Origin: Hymenobacter terrestris
GTDB taxonomy: Bacteria > Bacteroidota > Bacteroidia > Cytophagales > Hymenobacteraceae
DNA length: 64,000 bases
Direction: 5' to 3'
Assembly: GCF_013377905.1 (NCBI RefSeq)
Contig: NZ_JABKAV010000010.1
Location: 1-64,000 of the forward strand
Part shown: positions 9,270-17,465 of the stretch, in pieces
Numbering within the stretch: the stretch's first letter is position 1
Layout of the letters: the number at the start of each line of letters is the position of its first letter
Position numbers and translations under genes: made by a program
Notes under the pieces: generated by a model
Databases searched by the model: none
What the model was told of the DNA's origin: nothing
Seen by the model: only the letters and a program-made list of their open reading frames with translations

Positions 9270-10226
9270 TTAGGCCTCTATTTCTTCCCCCACCACTTCG
9301 CCCCGAATAAAACGGGCTACCAGATCGGGCTGGGTAATGGGTAGCATGTGGCCGCCTTCAACCAGCTGCAGGGTGGCACCGTCTACCTGTTCAACTAGTG
9401 CCCGGCCATTAGTGGCCCAGTCGAGTACGGCATCGTGGCGGCCGTATAGTACGCGCACGGGCAGCTGTAGCTCGGGCAGGCGGGCCGTGAGGGTGGGCAG
9501 GTAGGTGGGCAGGGCTTCCAGATCGGCAATGGTGGCCAGAAACTGGGCGGGCTGCAGGCTGAGCATACCGCCCGCTCTGGTGGCGTAGTCGTGGGGTGGG
9601 GTTTCGGGCCCGAACAGGGCCTTCATTACCTGGGGGCTGCGGCGCATGGAAAGCGGCGTGGCCACCGTCCAGGCGACAAGCTGCTGCTGCCAGCGCGACG
9701 TAATCATCAGGCGCTGAAATATGGGCGGCACCGTTTCGGGCAGCGCCGACAGCGGCGCAACCAAAGCCAGACCCGCCACGCGGCCGGGGTGGTTGAGGGC
9801 CAGCGCCAGGGCCACGGCCCCACCCAGCGAGTGGCCCACTACCAGCGGCCGCCCTAGGTCCAGCTTGTCAATCAGGGCCGCCAACGTGTCGGCTTGGCTA
9901 AGCAAATCGGCGCTGGCGGGCCGCTGCGAGTAGCCCGAGCCCGGCCTGTCGACTACCACCACTCGATAGTCAGCCGCCAGCTTTTCCAGCACCTGGTAGG
10001 TGAACTGGCCCATCTGGCCACCCAACCCATGCACCAGCAGCAGCACCGGCCCCGCGCCCTGCTCGCGCACGTGCAGTCGCCCGCCCGGCAAATCCACGAA
10101 CGAGCCGCTGGGAGGCAGCGCCGCCCGCACCTTGCGGGCCGTACGATGCGTGAACAGCACCAGCCCGCCCAGCGTTGCGCCGCCCAGGGTTAGAATCGAG
10201 TAAGCAGTAGTCCTGAGGTGCTTCAT
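9270..10226 (-). CDS. Alpha/beta hydrolase with N-terminal membrane anchor
   Basis: A 318-residue alpha/beta hydrolase. A hydrophobic N-terminal segment (about residues 8-26, ILTLGGATLGGLVLF) likely anchors it. LLVHGLGGQMGQ gives the oxyanion region, VVGHSLGGAVALA the nucleophile Ser, LYGRHDAVLDW the acid and EGGHMLP the catalytic His. The overall arrangement resembles haloalkane-dehalogenase or epoxide-hydrolase-like enzymes, but substrate cannot be assigned. A long inverted repeat follows upstream of its start. Confidence 0.87.
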   Translation of the reverse strand: MKHLRTTAYSILTLGGATLGGLVLFTHRTARKVRAALPPSGSFVDLPGGRLHVREQGAGPVLLLVHGLGGQMGQFTYQVLEKLAADYRVVVVDRPGSGYSQRPASADLLSQADTLAALIDKLDLGRPLVVGHSLGGAVALALALNHPGRVAGLALVAPLSALPETVPPIFQRLMITSRWQQQLVAWTVATPLSMRRSPQVMKALFGPETPPHDYATRAGGMLSLQPAQFLATIADLEALPTYLPTLTARLPELQLPVRVLYGRHDAVLDWATNGRALVEQVDGATLQLVEGGHMLPITQPDLVARFIRGEVVGEEIEA

Positions 10227-10262
10227 GTTGGTGTCCTAAGAAGAGGGAGATTTGGTAAAAGG

Positions 10263-10415
10263 AAGCTGTTTAGAAAGTTATGAACAGCAATGAGCTCGTC
10301 ATGCTGAGCGGAGTCGAAGCATCTCTACCGCTTCGTTGTAGTAGTAATGCAACGAAGCGGTAGAGATGCTTCGACTGCGCTCAGCATGACGTTCTTTTGG
10401 CTTTCTAAACAGCTT
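10263..10415. repeat. MITE-like nested inverted repeat, family A core
   Basis: Perfect 15-bp outer inverted repeats AAGCTGTTTAGAAAG (10263-10277) and their complement (10401-10415) enclose an inner palindrome at 10298-10390. The inner arms are 41 bp with one mismatch and begin GTCATGCTGAGCG. The inner core recurs at 21837, 25152, 47644 and 53003. There is no open reading frame inside. Confidence 0.8.
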
Positions 10416-10434
10416 CAAGATCTTAACTTAAGCG

Positions 10435-11907
10435 CTAGTTGACCGGCATTCGCCCGGCTGGCCCTAGTTGCAGCGTGCCGTCGTTGATGCGGGTGTAGCG
10501 AATATTGAGCAGGTCCTTGAGGTAGTTCTGATGAACGAACCAGGGGCGGCGGGAGCCCTGCCGGGGCAGCTCGCCGCCCGCCCGCTGTACGTAGCCCGAC
10601 GAGAAGTCGAGGAGCGGCCGGGCCAGCAGGTCGGTGGGACGGCGCGGTACGGCAATGGCCAGCTGGTGGCGGTCGAGGTAGCGCAGCAGGCGGCAGAAGT
10701 AGTTGGCCGTCAGGTCTACTTTCAGCGTCCAGGAAGCATTGGTGTAGCCGAAGGCCATCAGCAGGTTGGGTACGCCGCTCAGCATCATGCCCCGGTAGCT
10801 AAGCGTTTCCGATGGCTGCACTGGCTGGCCATCGACCGTGAGCTGAATGCCGCCCAGTAGCTTGATTTTGAGTCCGGTGGCCAGCACCACTAAATCGGCG
10901 GGCAGCTCTCGGCCCGATTTCAGCTGCAGGCCGTTGGGCGTGAACCGCTCAATTTCGTCGGTAACCACCGCGGCCCGGCCCTTGCGAATGGCACGGAACA
11001 AGTCGCCGTCGGGTACCAGACAGATGCGCTGGTCCCAGGGGTTGTAGCGCGGCGTAAAATGGGTGGCAACATCGTAGTCGGGGCCGAGCTGGCGGGCCGC
11101 CAGGCGCACGAGCTGCTGCTTAACCAGCGCGGGCCGGCCCCGGGCAATGGCATACTGCACAATGCCTAGCAGCACGTTTTTCCAGCGCGTAAGCCGGTGG
11201 GCCAGGCTGCCGGGTAGCCATCTCCGGAGCCGGTTGGCCAGCTTATCTTCGGAAGGCTGGCTGACCACAAACGACGGCGAGCGTTGCAGCATGGTAACGT
11301 GGGCGGCCGATTTTGCTATGGTAGGAACCAGGGTAACGGCCGTGGCCCCGCTGCCCAGCACGACCACTTGCTGGCCGTCGTAGTTCAGGTTTTCGGGCCA
11401 GAACTGGGGCTGCACAATGCGGCCCCGAAAGTCGGATTCGCCGGCGAATTCGGGCCGGTGGGCCTGCTCGTAATCGTAGTATCCGCTGCAGGCATACAGA
11501 AACCGCGCCTTTAATTGCTGCTGCTGCCCGTTGTGCGCAACCGCTACGGTCCAGCAGGCTTCCGCACTCGACCAAGCGGCACTTAGCACTTTGTGACCGA
11601 ACCGAATATGCCGGGTAATGCCGCCTTCCTCAGCCGTTTCGCGCAGGTAGTCGAGGATGGCCGGACCGTCGGCAATGGCCTTGGGGTTGGTCCAGGGCCT
11701 GAACGAGTAGCCCAGCGTGTGCATGTCGGAATCGGAGCGCACCCCCGGGTAGCGAAACAGGTCCCAGGTGCCACCCAACGCCTGGCGGGCCTCCAGAATC
11801 TGGTAGGTTTTGCCGGGGCAGCGCCGCTGCAGCACATGCGCCGCCCCAATGCCCGAAAGGCCGGCCCCCACAATCAGCACATCAAGCGGCTCGTTTTCTG
11901 TTGTCAT
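10435..11907 (-). CDS. FAD-dependent monooxygenase, Baeyer-Villiger (EthA-like)
   Basis: A 490-residue class B flavoprotein monooxygenase. The N-terminal FAD Rossmann motif is VGAGLSGIGAA (residues 14-24), then EARQALGGTWDLFRYPGVRSDSD as separate pieces typical of EthA-like enzymes. A second, NADPH-binding Rossmann motif VLGSGATAVT lies near 190. The Baeyer-Villiger fingerprint FxGxxxHxxxWP should precede it; here the segment reads FRGRIVQPQFWP, so the fingerprint His is replaced by Gln. The enzyme probably oxidises ketones or soft nucleophiles; activity of the variant is uncertain. Confidence 0.86.
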   Translation of the reverse strand: MTTENEPLDVLIVGAGLSGIGAAHVLQRRCPGKTYQILEARQALGGTWDLFRYPGVRSDSDMHTLGYSFRPWTNPKAIADGPAILDYLRETAEEGGITRHIRFGHKVLSAAWSSAEACWTVAVAHNGQQQQLKARFLYACSGYYDYEQAHRPEFAGESDFRGRIVQPQFWPENLNYDGQQVVVLGSGATAVTLVPTIAKSAAHVTMLQRSPSFVVSQPSEDKLANRLRRWLPGSLAHRLTRWKNVLLGIVQYAIARGRPALVKQQLVRLAARQLGPDYDVATHFTPRYNPWDQRICLVPDGDLFRAIRKGRAAVVTDEIERFTPNGLQLKSGRELPADLVVLATGLKIKLLGGIQLTVDGQPVQPSETLSYRGMMLSGVPNLLMAFGYTNASWTLKVDLTANYFCRLLRYLDRHQLAIAVPRRPTDLLARPLLDFSSGYVQRAGGELPRQGSRRPWFVHQNYLKDLLNIRYTRINDGTLQLGPAGRMPVN

Positions 11908-12056
11908 GAGTGCTGATTTTGACTTTTGTTCTAGCCCCTGGCAGGCAGTGGGCTCAATAACCGAAAAAATAAACCGGCCCGTCTACCGTCGTGTTCAGGC
12001 AGGAAAACGAGTTGATACGGTCCTCTGCCAGCTAACCCAAATTGCGACGTAAGGGT

Positions 12057-12191
12057 GTTGCACGCTGTAGGGGCGGGGCTTGTCCCCGCTCGCCGCTATA
12101 ACGTGCATTATGGGACCTCCAAACAGCTGTTCAATACATACGTGCTGACGGCGGGCGGGGGAAAGCCCCGCCCCTACAGCGTTTTACGCAA
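12057..12191. repeat. GC-rich terminal-inverted-repeat element
   Basis: The arms begin GTTG and contain CGCTGTAGGGGCGGGGCTT, matched in reverse complement by AAGCCCCGCCCCTACAGCG near 12163-12181, with further pairing inward (CGCTCGCCG against CGGCGGGCG). The centre is about 50 bp of unrelated sequence. It fills the gap between the monooxygenase start and the end of the J-domain gene. A partial relative of one arm occurs at about 54468-54495. Confidence 0.7.
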
Positions 12192-12201
12192 CTTTAGCTG
12201 G

Positions 12202-13224
12202 CTATACTGTGTCGTGGCCCTCGGTGGCCAGCTCGCGCAGCAGCTGGCGCAGGCCGGCCGGCTCCTGCAGCAGCAGCAGTACTTGGGCCAGGTACTCGGC
12301 CTCCGCTTTCAGGTGGCGCTTAAGCTGCCTGATTTCCTGTTCGCGCTTTTTGCCGGTGGTAGCGCCCAGGCCGTTCTCGCCGTATTGCAGCGCCTGAATC
12401 TGCTGCTTTAGCTCGTTTTGCTGCTGTTGCAGGGCTTGGGTATAGCGCGTCAGCAGCGTGTCATCGGTCTGGTCGGAGGGGGCGGTTTCGGACAGCAGCT
12501 GCAGCAGGGTGTACAGGTCGTTGGCTTCGTAGGCCTCCGTGATGCGCTGCATAAGCTGGGTGCGCTGCCCATGGGTGCTTTCGTCGCGGCTCAGGTCGGG
12601 ATGATGGGCGCGGGCCAGCTGGCGGTACAGGGTTTTGGTGTTGGCCAGTAGCGCCTGCTCCTGGATGCGCGCGGCCTGGGCGGCCGCTTCCTCGGTTCGT
12701 TGTTGCTTGGTTTTGCGCCGGGCCCGGGCTGCCTCGGCGGCCTGCTCGTGCGGGGCCTGACCGGTTGTGTTGGCTGGCGGCGGCACGGATGCTTCCAGGG
12801 GGGGCTGCTGCTCGTCCTCGTCCGCATCAGCGGCGCTGCGACGCGGGGCGTATTTGCGCAGCATCTCGGCGGCATCTTCCCCAAACCGGTCCTGCAGGGT
12901 GCGGGCGTTGCCCAGCAGCAGGGCCGTAATCTGCTGCTGCTCCAGTCGGCTGAAATAGCCCAGCAGCAAGGCCTCTTCCAGGGGCGCAAACAGCGCCTGC
13001 CGGGCCTGCACTACGGTTTCGGCGGCCGGGCCTACCTGCTGCCAGTAGCGGCGGCGCGCCTCGGCCTGTGCTTCCTTCAGCTCCCGTAGCCGCTGCCGCA
13101 ACCCTTCTACCCGCGCTACGGCTTCGGCAAAGGCCTGTTGCGCCGGTGTACCGGGGGCCACCGAGGCCAGAGCAGGCAGCGAGTTGGCCGCGGGGAGGTC
13201 GGTATAGGGGTTGTGCAGGTGCAT
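12202..13224 (-). CDS. J-domain-containing coiled-coil protein
   Basis: A 340-residue acidic, Gln/Ala-rich protein. The N-terminal and middle regions are predicted coiled coil. A J-domain core is visible near residues 210-260: LYRQLARAHHPDLSRD with the essential HPD tripeptide, then a helix containing ITEAYEANDLYTLL. The C-terminal 80 residues are again coiled coil. J-domains stimulate Hsp70 ATPase, so it may be a specialised DnaK co-chaperone; the HPD is the main support. The ATG at 13224 is preferred because a TATCTTTG promoter box lies just upstream, between it and the longer in-frame start. Confidence 0.72.
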   Translation of the reverse strand: MHLHNPYTDLPAANSLPALASVAPGTPAQQAFAEAVARVEGLRQRLRELKEAQAEARRRYWQQVGPAAETVVQARQALFAPLEEALLLGYFSRLEQQQITALLLGNARTLQDRFGEDAAEMLRKYAPRRSAADADEDEQQPPLEASVPPPANTTGQAPHEQAAEAARARRKTKQQRTEEAAAQAARIQEQALLANTKTLYRQLARAHHPDLSRDESTHGQRTQLMQRITEAYEANDLYTLLQLLSETAPSDQTDDTLLTRYTQALQQQQNELKQQIQALQYGENGLGATTGKKREQEIRQLKRHLKAEAEYLAQVLLLLQEPAGLRQLLRELATEGHDTV

Positions 13225-13251
13225 GGTGGGCGAGTAGTGGAGTGAGCCGGG

Positions 13252-13259
13252 CAAAGATA
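13252..13259 (-). promoter_or_regulatory. -7 promoter box for the J-domain gene (TATCTTTG)
   Basis: Minus strand TATCTTTG matches TAnnTTTG and predicts transcription starting near 13246, about 20 nt before the ATG at 13224. Confidence 0.5.
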
Positions 13260-13278
13260 CGGTCAACCCTTCGCCGCC

Positions 13279-14178
13279 TCAGCCCCATAGTTCATACGCC
13301 ACCCGGAACGTATTGCAATGTGCGTCTACAATGTCGGCCAGTCGCTCGGAGTAGCCGCCGCCCATGCTTACGGCCACAGGCAAGTGGTGTTGGTAGCAGA
13401 GGCCGAGCACGTACTCGTCGCGCTGGCGGCAGCCGGCGGCAGTGAGGGCCAGCTTGCCGAGCTTGTCGGTGGCCAGCACATCCACCCCGGCCAGGTAAAA
13501 TACGAAATCGGGCTGCACCTCGGCCAGCAGCCGGGGCAGCGTGGTGCCCAGCGTCCGGAGATACTCGGCGTCGGTGGTGCCCAGGTCCAGGGCTACGTCA
13601 AGGTCCGACTGCTCCTTGCGCAGCGGATAGTTGGCCCCGGCGTGCATCGAAAACGTAAATACGCGCGGCTCATCCCGGAAAATGCTGGCTGTGCCGTCGC
13701 CCTGGTGCACATCAAGGTCCACAATCAGCACCTGCCGGGCCAGGCCGTGCTGAAGCAGGTGGGCGGCGGCAATGGCTATGTCATTGAGCACGCAAAACCC
13801 CTCGCCCCGGTCGCGGAACGCGTGGTGGGTGCCCCCGGCGAGGTTAAGCCCGATTCCCTCACGCAACGCCCGCTTTGCTGATTCGAGGGTGCCGGCCGAA
13901 CTGCTCAGCGAGCGGCGCGTTAGCTCGGGGCTTTGCGGCAGGCCCAGGCGGCGCACCTCGGCCGCGCTCAGTTGCTGGTCGCGCACCTTGTGCCAATAAT
14001 CGGCCGAGTGTACGCGCAAAATATCCTCTTCGGAGCAGAAGCCGGGGTCGTAAAAATCAGCTTCGGCCGCTATGCCCTGCCACAGCAGCTGCTCCCGAAT
14101 CAGGCCGTATTTGGCAATCGGGAAGCGGTGGCCGGCAGGCAAGGGTAGCGTGTAGCGGTCGGAGGTAGCAAGGTGCAT
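13279..14178 (-). CDS. Histone-deacetylase-family (acetoin utilisation-like) hydrolase
   Basis: A 299-residue class-II-type zinc deacetylase homologue. The diagnostic motifs are in order: GGTHHAF (the His pair), GFCVLND, DLDVHQGDGTA (zinc ligands), HAGANYP, YLAGVD (third zinc ligand) and MGGGY. Bacterial members deacetylate acetylpolyamines or acetyl-lysine proteins. The start ATG at 14178 opens with MHLATSDRY, resembling family N-termini. The MOSC gene ends 25 bp upstream on the same strand, so the two may be co-transcribed. Confidence 0.88.
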   Translation of the reverse strand: MHLATSDRYTLPLPAGHRFPIAKYGLIREQLLWQGIAAEADFYDPGFCSEEDILRVHSADYWHKVRDQQLSAAEVRRLGLPQSPELTRRSLSSSAGTLESAKRALREGIGLNLAGGTHHAFRDRGEGFCVLNDIAIAAAHLLQHGLARQVLIVDLDVHQGDGTASIFRDEPRVFTFSMHAGANYPLRKEQSDLDVALDLGTTDAEYLRTLGTTLPRLLAEVQPDFVFYLAGVDVLATDKLGKLALTAAGCRQRDEYVLGLCYQHHLPVAVSMGGGYSERLADIVDAHCNTFRVAYELWG

Positions 14179-14203
14179 ACAGGATGACTGACTCCGGCCG
14201 CAG

Positions 14204-14725
14204 TTAGACCTTAGGTAACACGGCCACCCCGTCCCCAACCCGAACTAATCCGCCCTGGAGAATGCGGGCCGTGAGGCCGCCGTGGCCGCGCATGGCGTTG
14301 TAGCCGCCGGGCCCAAGCTCCTCTTCCATACGTGAGCAGGGGTGGCACTCCCCCGTAATTTCGAGCACAACTTCGGACCCGATGCGGATCTGCCGGTTTT
14401 TCAGGGCCAGCAGGTTCAGGCCGCTCACCACCAGGTTACGGCGTAAACGGGCCGGATCGAGCGACCCGGGCAGACCCAAAAAGCCTGCTACGGCGGCCAG
14501 GTGTTCATGCTGAATGAGGGTGATTTGCCGCTTGCCGCCGGGGCGGGGGCGGGCATGGTCGCCCAGCAGATGGCGGTCGGTTTCCGCCTCAGCTTCGGCT
14601 ACCACCTGCATGGCTTCGCGGCGCACCGGGCGCAGGCCAATCCACTCGATGCGGCCTTGCTGGGGCAGCGTGCCCAGCAGCCGGGCAATGGTCGATTTAT
14701 CGTCGCCGAAGTAAGGAAAGGGCAT
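14204..14725 (-). CDS. MOSC-domain protein
   Basis: A 173-residue stand-alone MOSC (molybdenum cofactor sulfurase C-terminal) protein. The conserved Cys motif occurs as GECHPCSRMEE around residues 128-138, followed by GGYNAMRGHGG. MOSC domains bind molybdenum cofactor sulfur or N-hydroxylated substrates, and short bacterial forms resemble YiiM and YuaD. No molybdoenzyme is adjacent. It probably heads a two-gene unit with the deacetylase-like gene. Confidence 0.87.
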   Translation of the reverse strand: MPFPYFGDDKSTIARLLGTLPQQGRIEWIGLRPVRREAMQVVAEAEAETDRHLLGDHARPRPGGKRQITLIQHEHLAAVAGFLGLPGSLDPARLRRNLVVSGLNLLALKNRQIRIGSEVVLEITGECHPCSRMEEELGPGGYNAMRGHGGLTARILQGGLVRVGDGVAVLPKV

Positions 14726-14784
14726 TTTGTAAACTCAGAAATTGAATACTCAGAATGATGGACGGCTTTACCTCGCAACCCAAT

Positions 14785-15510
14785 CTACAACCCTAAAAAA
14801 TCCCAGCCCACAATTAGCCTGGCTACCCCGTAGGCTGCCCCGGCGGCCAGCGAGCCAACGCCGGCCATTTTGAGTGCCCCCCACACGGGCGGCTGGCCAG
14901 TAAGGCGGCTGCGCAGGTAGCCGAAAATCAGCAGGCACACCAGCGTTATCAACGCCGACCAAACCAGGCCTTCAGCGGGTGTAGGCGTGAAAAAGTAGGC
15001 GCTCAGCGGAATCAGCCCGCCCACTACGTAGGCCCCGGCAATGGTATAGGCGCTTTTGGGAGCTTGGCGCGGGTCGGGCTTTTCGAGGCCCAGCTCGTAT
15101 TTCATCATGAAACGCACCCACTGGTCGGGGTCGGCGGTCAGCTCGTGCACGGCTAGGGCGCGGGTGCTTTCCGACAAACCGATTTCAGCCAGCAAATCGT
15201 CTACCTCGGCCCGCTCTACCTCGGGTACGGTGGCTACTTCGGCATACTCACGTTTCAGCTCAGAATCGTAATGTTCCACTTCGGTGCGGCCGGCCAGGTA
15301 GCCCCCCAAGCCCATGGCAATGGAGCCGGCCACAATCTCGGCCAGCCCGGCCGTAATTACCAGGCCCGACGAGTTCACGGCCCCGCTAAGGCCGGCGGCC
15401 AGCGCAAACGGCACCGTCAGCCCGTCGGCCAGCCCGATAACAATATCCTGCAGCACTGCCGAACTGCTCAAGTGGTTTTCGTCGTGTGGGTGGATGTGCG
15501 GGTGTGCCAT
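14785..15510 (-). CDS. VIT1/CCC1-family iron/manganese transporter
   Basis: A 241-residue membrane protein of the vacuolar iron transporter family. It has a His-rich N-terminus (MAHPHIHPHDENH), the first membrane helix motif VIGLADGLTVPFALAAGLSG, a hydrophilic metal-binding loop rich in Glu in the middle (residues 75-130), and three C-terminal helices. Eukaryotic relatives move Fe2+ or Mn2+ out of the cytosol. The chosen ATG at 15510 gives the expected His-rich start. It is divergently placed from a Dps gene, which makes an iron-storage or detoxification role likely. Confidence 0.86.
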   Translation of the reverse strand: MAHPHIHPHDENHLSSSAVLQDIVIGLADGLTVPFALAAGLSGAVNSSGLVITAGLAEIVAGSIAMGLGGYLAGRTEVEHYDSELKREYAEVATVPEVERAEVDDLLAEIGLSESTRALAVHELTADPDQWVRFMMKYELGLEKPDPRQAPKSAYTIAGAYVVGGLIPLSAYFFTPTPAEGLVWSALITLVCLLIFGYLRSRLTGQPPVWGALKMAGVGSLAAGAAYGVARLIVGWDFLGL

Positions 15511-15640
15511 ACGCAACGTCTGGAAAGTGGATAAAACGTGCACCGGATAACTAACCTACGCCAGTGTCCTACGTATGCTAAACCAACCGGACGGATTCGT
15601 GCCGGCATTATTTTTCTGATTTTTTCTGACCTCTCTACTT

Positions 15641-16267
15641 ATGGCTAAGTCAAGCGCCACTACCAAAACAAAAGACACGCAAACCAGCGGCCCTGCGTCC
15701 AGCATCCAGCCCATCATGAATCAGCAGTTCGATGCGCCCAAGCCGCTCCAGAAGTACGGAACTGTATCGCAGCGGCTGCCCATCGGCCTCGATGAAAAAA
15801 CGCGTCAGCAGAGCGTAACCCAGCTCAACCAGCTGCTCGCCGATACCATGACGCTGCGCGACATGTACAAGAAGCATCATTGGCAGGTGGTAGGCCCCAC
15901 GTTCTATCAGTTGCACCTGCTCTACGATAAGCACTACGAGGAGCAAAGCACGATTGTAGATACCATTGCCGAGCGCATTCAGATTCTAGGCGGCGTAGCT
16001 ATTGCTATGGCCCACGATGTAGCCGAGCTGACCACTATCCCGCGTACGCCCCGCGACCGGGAGGAGGCCCCAATTCAGGTGTCGCGCCTGCTGGAAGCCC
16101 ACCAGATTATCCTCAAAAACTGCCACGACTATGCTAAGCAGGCCGATGAGGCTGGCGACGACGGCACCAACGACGTGGTAGTAAGCGACGTAATGCGGAC
16201 CAACGAACTACAGGTGTGGTTTGTATCGGAGCACGTGGTAGACACGCAACTCGTTCGCTCTGAATAG
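15641..16267 (+). CDS. dps: Dps family ferritin-like protein
   Basis: A 208-residue Dps/ferritin-like protein with an N-terminal tail of about 55 residues before the four-helix domain. The ferroxidase region shows KKHHWQVVGP near residue 80 and LHLLYDKHYEEQSTIVD, which supply the His, Asp and Glu ligands at the dimer interface. A second conserved stretch is RIQILGGVAI. Dps shells store iron and protect DNA from peroxide. The long tail could bind DNA. It is divergent from the VIT1 gene and convergent with the iron permease, forming an iron group. Confidence 0.9.
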   Translation: MAKSSATTKTKDTQTSGPASSIQPIMNQQFDAPKPLQKYGTVSQRLPIGLDEKTRQQSVTQLNQLLADTMTLRDMYKKHHWQVVGPTFYQLHLLYDKHYEEQSTIVDTIAERIQILGGVAIAMAHDVAELTTIPRTPRDREEAPIQVSRLLEAHQIILKNCHDYAKQADEAGDDGTNDVVVSDVMRTNELQVWFVSEHVVDTQLVRSE

Positions 16268-16271
16268 GTAA

Positions 16272-16342
16272 TTCCTGCTGAATAAGTAGAAAAGGCCTCT
16301 TCCCGCAGCGGGAAGAGGCCTTTTCTACTTATTCAGCAGGAA
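16272..16342. terminator. 71-nt perfect palindrome, bidirectional terminator
   Basis: Thirty-five base pairs of perfect complementarity around a single central A at 16307; the inner arms read GAAAAGGCCTCTTCCCGC. It starts five bases after the dps stop codon, and its right arm encodes the last codons of the convergent iron permease. The inner GC stem is flanked by A and T runs, fitting bidirectional intrinsic termination. Confidence 0.85.
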
Positions 16343-16835
16343 GTGTAGCTTGGCCACCTCGATGGTGACGGCGGTGGCGGCGCTTTTTTAAGTGATTTTC
16401 CTCGGCTTCCTCTATCGAGTGCGTCCGGCCGAGGTTGTGGTCCCGACGGGCCTTTTCAGCCAGCAGGCAGAAGTAGTTGTGGAGCATGTGGATTTCTTCC
16501 TCCGAGAAATCCTGCGCGTTGATGAGCCGGTTGCTGGCTCCTTTATGGGAAGCCAGCAGCTCATTAAGTTTGAGGTGAAGCACCAGCGAATCTTTGTTCT
16601 GAGCCCGCTGAATGAGAAACACCATCAAAAAGGTGACAATTGTGGTGCCGGTGTTGATGACCAGCTGCCAGGTTTCGGAGTAGTGAAACAGTGGCCCTGT
16701 AACGGCCCAGGCCAGTATGGTAGACAGCGCCAGGCAAAAAGCCGCCGTACTGCCCGACCAAGTGGTGACCCGGGCGGCAAACCGGGCAAAAAAGGGCGTG
16801 GTGCCCGCCAGCGCTACAGAAGAGAGGGGCTGCAT
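16329..16835 (-). CDS. Low-affinity iron permease family protein
   Basis: A 168-residue protein with two membrane helices (about residues 27-45 and 60-78). It carries the low-affinity iron permease family signature around [18 protein letters not shown], then [16 protein letters not shown]. The C-terminal tail is strongly basic and His-rich ([12 protein letters not shown]), which might bind metal. The last codons are encoded inside a 71-nt palindrome. Bacterial members are short, and transport has not been well demonstrated for them. Confidence 0.8.
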   Translation of the reverse strand: MQPLSSVALAGTTPFFARFAARVTTWSGSTAAFCLALSTILAWAVTGPLFHYSETWQLVINTGTTIVTFLMVFLIQRAQNKDSLVLHLKLNELLASHKGASNRLINAQDFSEEEIHMLHNYFCLLAEKARRDHNLGRTHSIEEAEENHLKKRRHRRHHRGGQATLPAE

Positions 16836-16983
16836 ACGAGAGGGGGGTAGGAGAGGCGGCAGAAGCGGGAGTTACTACTAAATATAAGTCCATTAAATGA
16901 ATGCGGAACGAAATTTTTACGCCTGACAATGAGCCCTAACCAGTGTGCCGACGCATTATCTGACGGAAAAACGTGCCCCGTGC

Positions 16984-17014
16984 TTGCACCCTGACTTCCG
17001 ACCCCCTACTTTTG
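16984..17014 (+). promoter_or_regulatory. Promoter of tRNA-Leu (TTG-N20-TACTTTTG)
   Basis: A -33 TTG at 16984-16986 and a -7 TACTTTTG at 17007-17014 with 20-nt spacing fit the Bacteroidota sigma consensus. The tRNA begins 71 nt downstream. Confidence 0.65.
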
Positions 17015-17085
17015 TCATCGATTCGCCGCCTCAGCGAGTCCGGAGGCTTCGGCTTTTGAACAAGAAAGAGTGCTTGCCAACAACT

Positions 17086-17167
17086 GCGCACGTGGTGAAA
17101 CTGGTAGACACGCCATCTTGAGGGGGTGGTGCCTTCGGGTGTGGGAGTTCGAATCTCCCCGCGCGCA
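17086..17167 (+). tRNA. tRNA-Leu (anticodon GAG)
   Basis: An 82-nt class II tRNA with a long variable arm. The anticodon stem is CCATC/GGTGG, the loop is TTGAGGG and the anticodon GAG is at 17120-17122, reading CUC and CUU. The T arm is GGGAG-TTCGAAT-CTCCC. The acceptor stem GCGCACG/CGCGCGC has one A-C mismatch at position 5-68. CCA is not encoded. Confidence 0.92.
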
Positions 17168-17177
17168 CTCTTGCAGG

Positions 17178-17216
17178 AAAATCCGCTTCGGCCTTGGCCG
17201 ATGCGGATTTTTTGTT
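17178..17216 (+). terminator. Intrinsic terminator after tRNA-Leu
   Basis: AAATCCGC and GCGGATTT arms with an inner GGCC-TT-GGCC hairpin, followed by a T-rich run. Confidence 0.75.
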
Positions 17217-17298
17217 TTTAGGCATATTTCGTTTTCTGGCGCAGGCAGGAAACTTTGGCTTTCTTGGCGCGGCAAATAACGCCTATCCTGCCCCTGCT

Positions 17299-17465
17299 AT
17301 GCAATTGCCCTCCCTGCACACTTGGCCGCCGAAACGGCCCGAGTGGCCCGCCGCTTCCCGCTCACGCTGCTGTGCGCCTTCGTACTGTGCGGCGCGGGCT
17401 TCTATCTAATCCAGCGCGATACATCTGCAGGTCCGTAGGAAAACGAATTATTATGGCTGTTTCCA
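17299..17465 (+). pseudogene. Disrupted 5' segment of the DUF4153 gene
   Basis: ATG 17299 begins MQLPSL, then the sense frame shifts. In the next frame one reads HLAAETARVARRFPLTLLC and further membrane-like residues, then QRDTSAGP and an in-frame TAG. After the TAG the same frame continues ENELLWLFPLL straight into the long downstream frame. So a one-base loss near 17317-17321 and a nonsense codon separate the natural start from the body of the gene. Either the gene is decaying, or the read has errors, or translation restarts internally. Confidence 0.6.

Noticed and set aside
10298-10390. CRISPR-like repeats
   Set aside because: The repeats are single palindromes scattered between genes, not arrays of direct repeats with regular spacers, and no cas gene is present.
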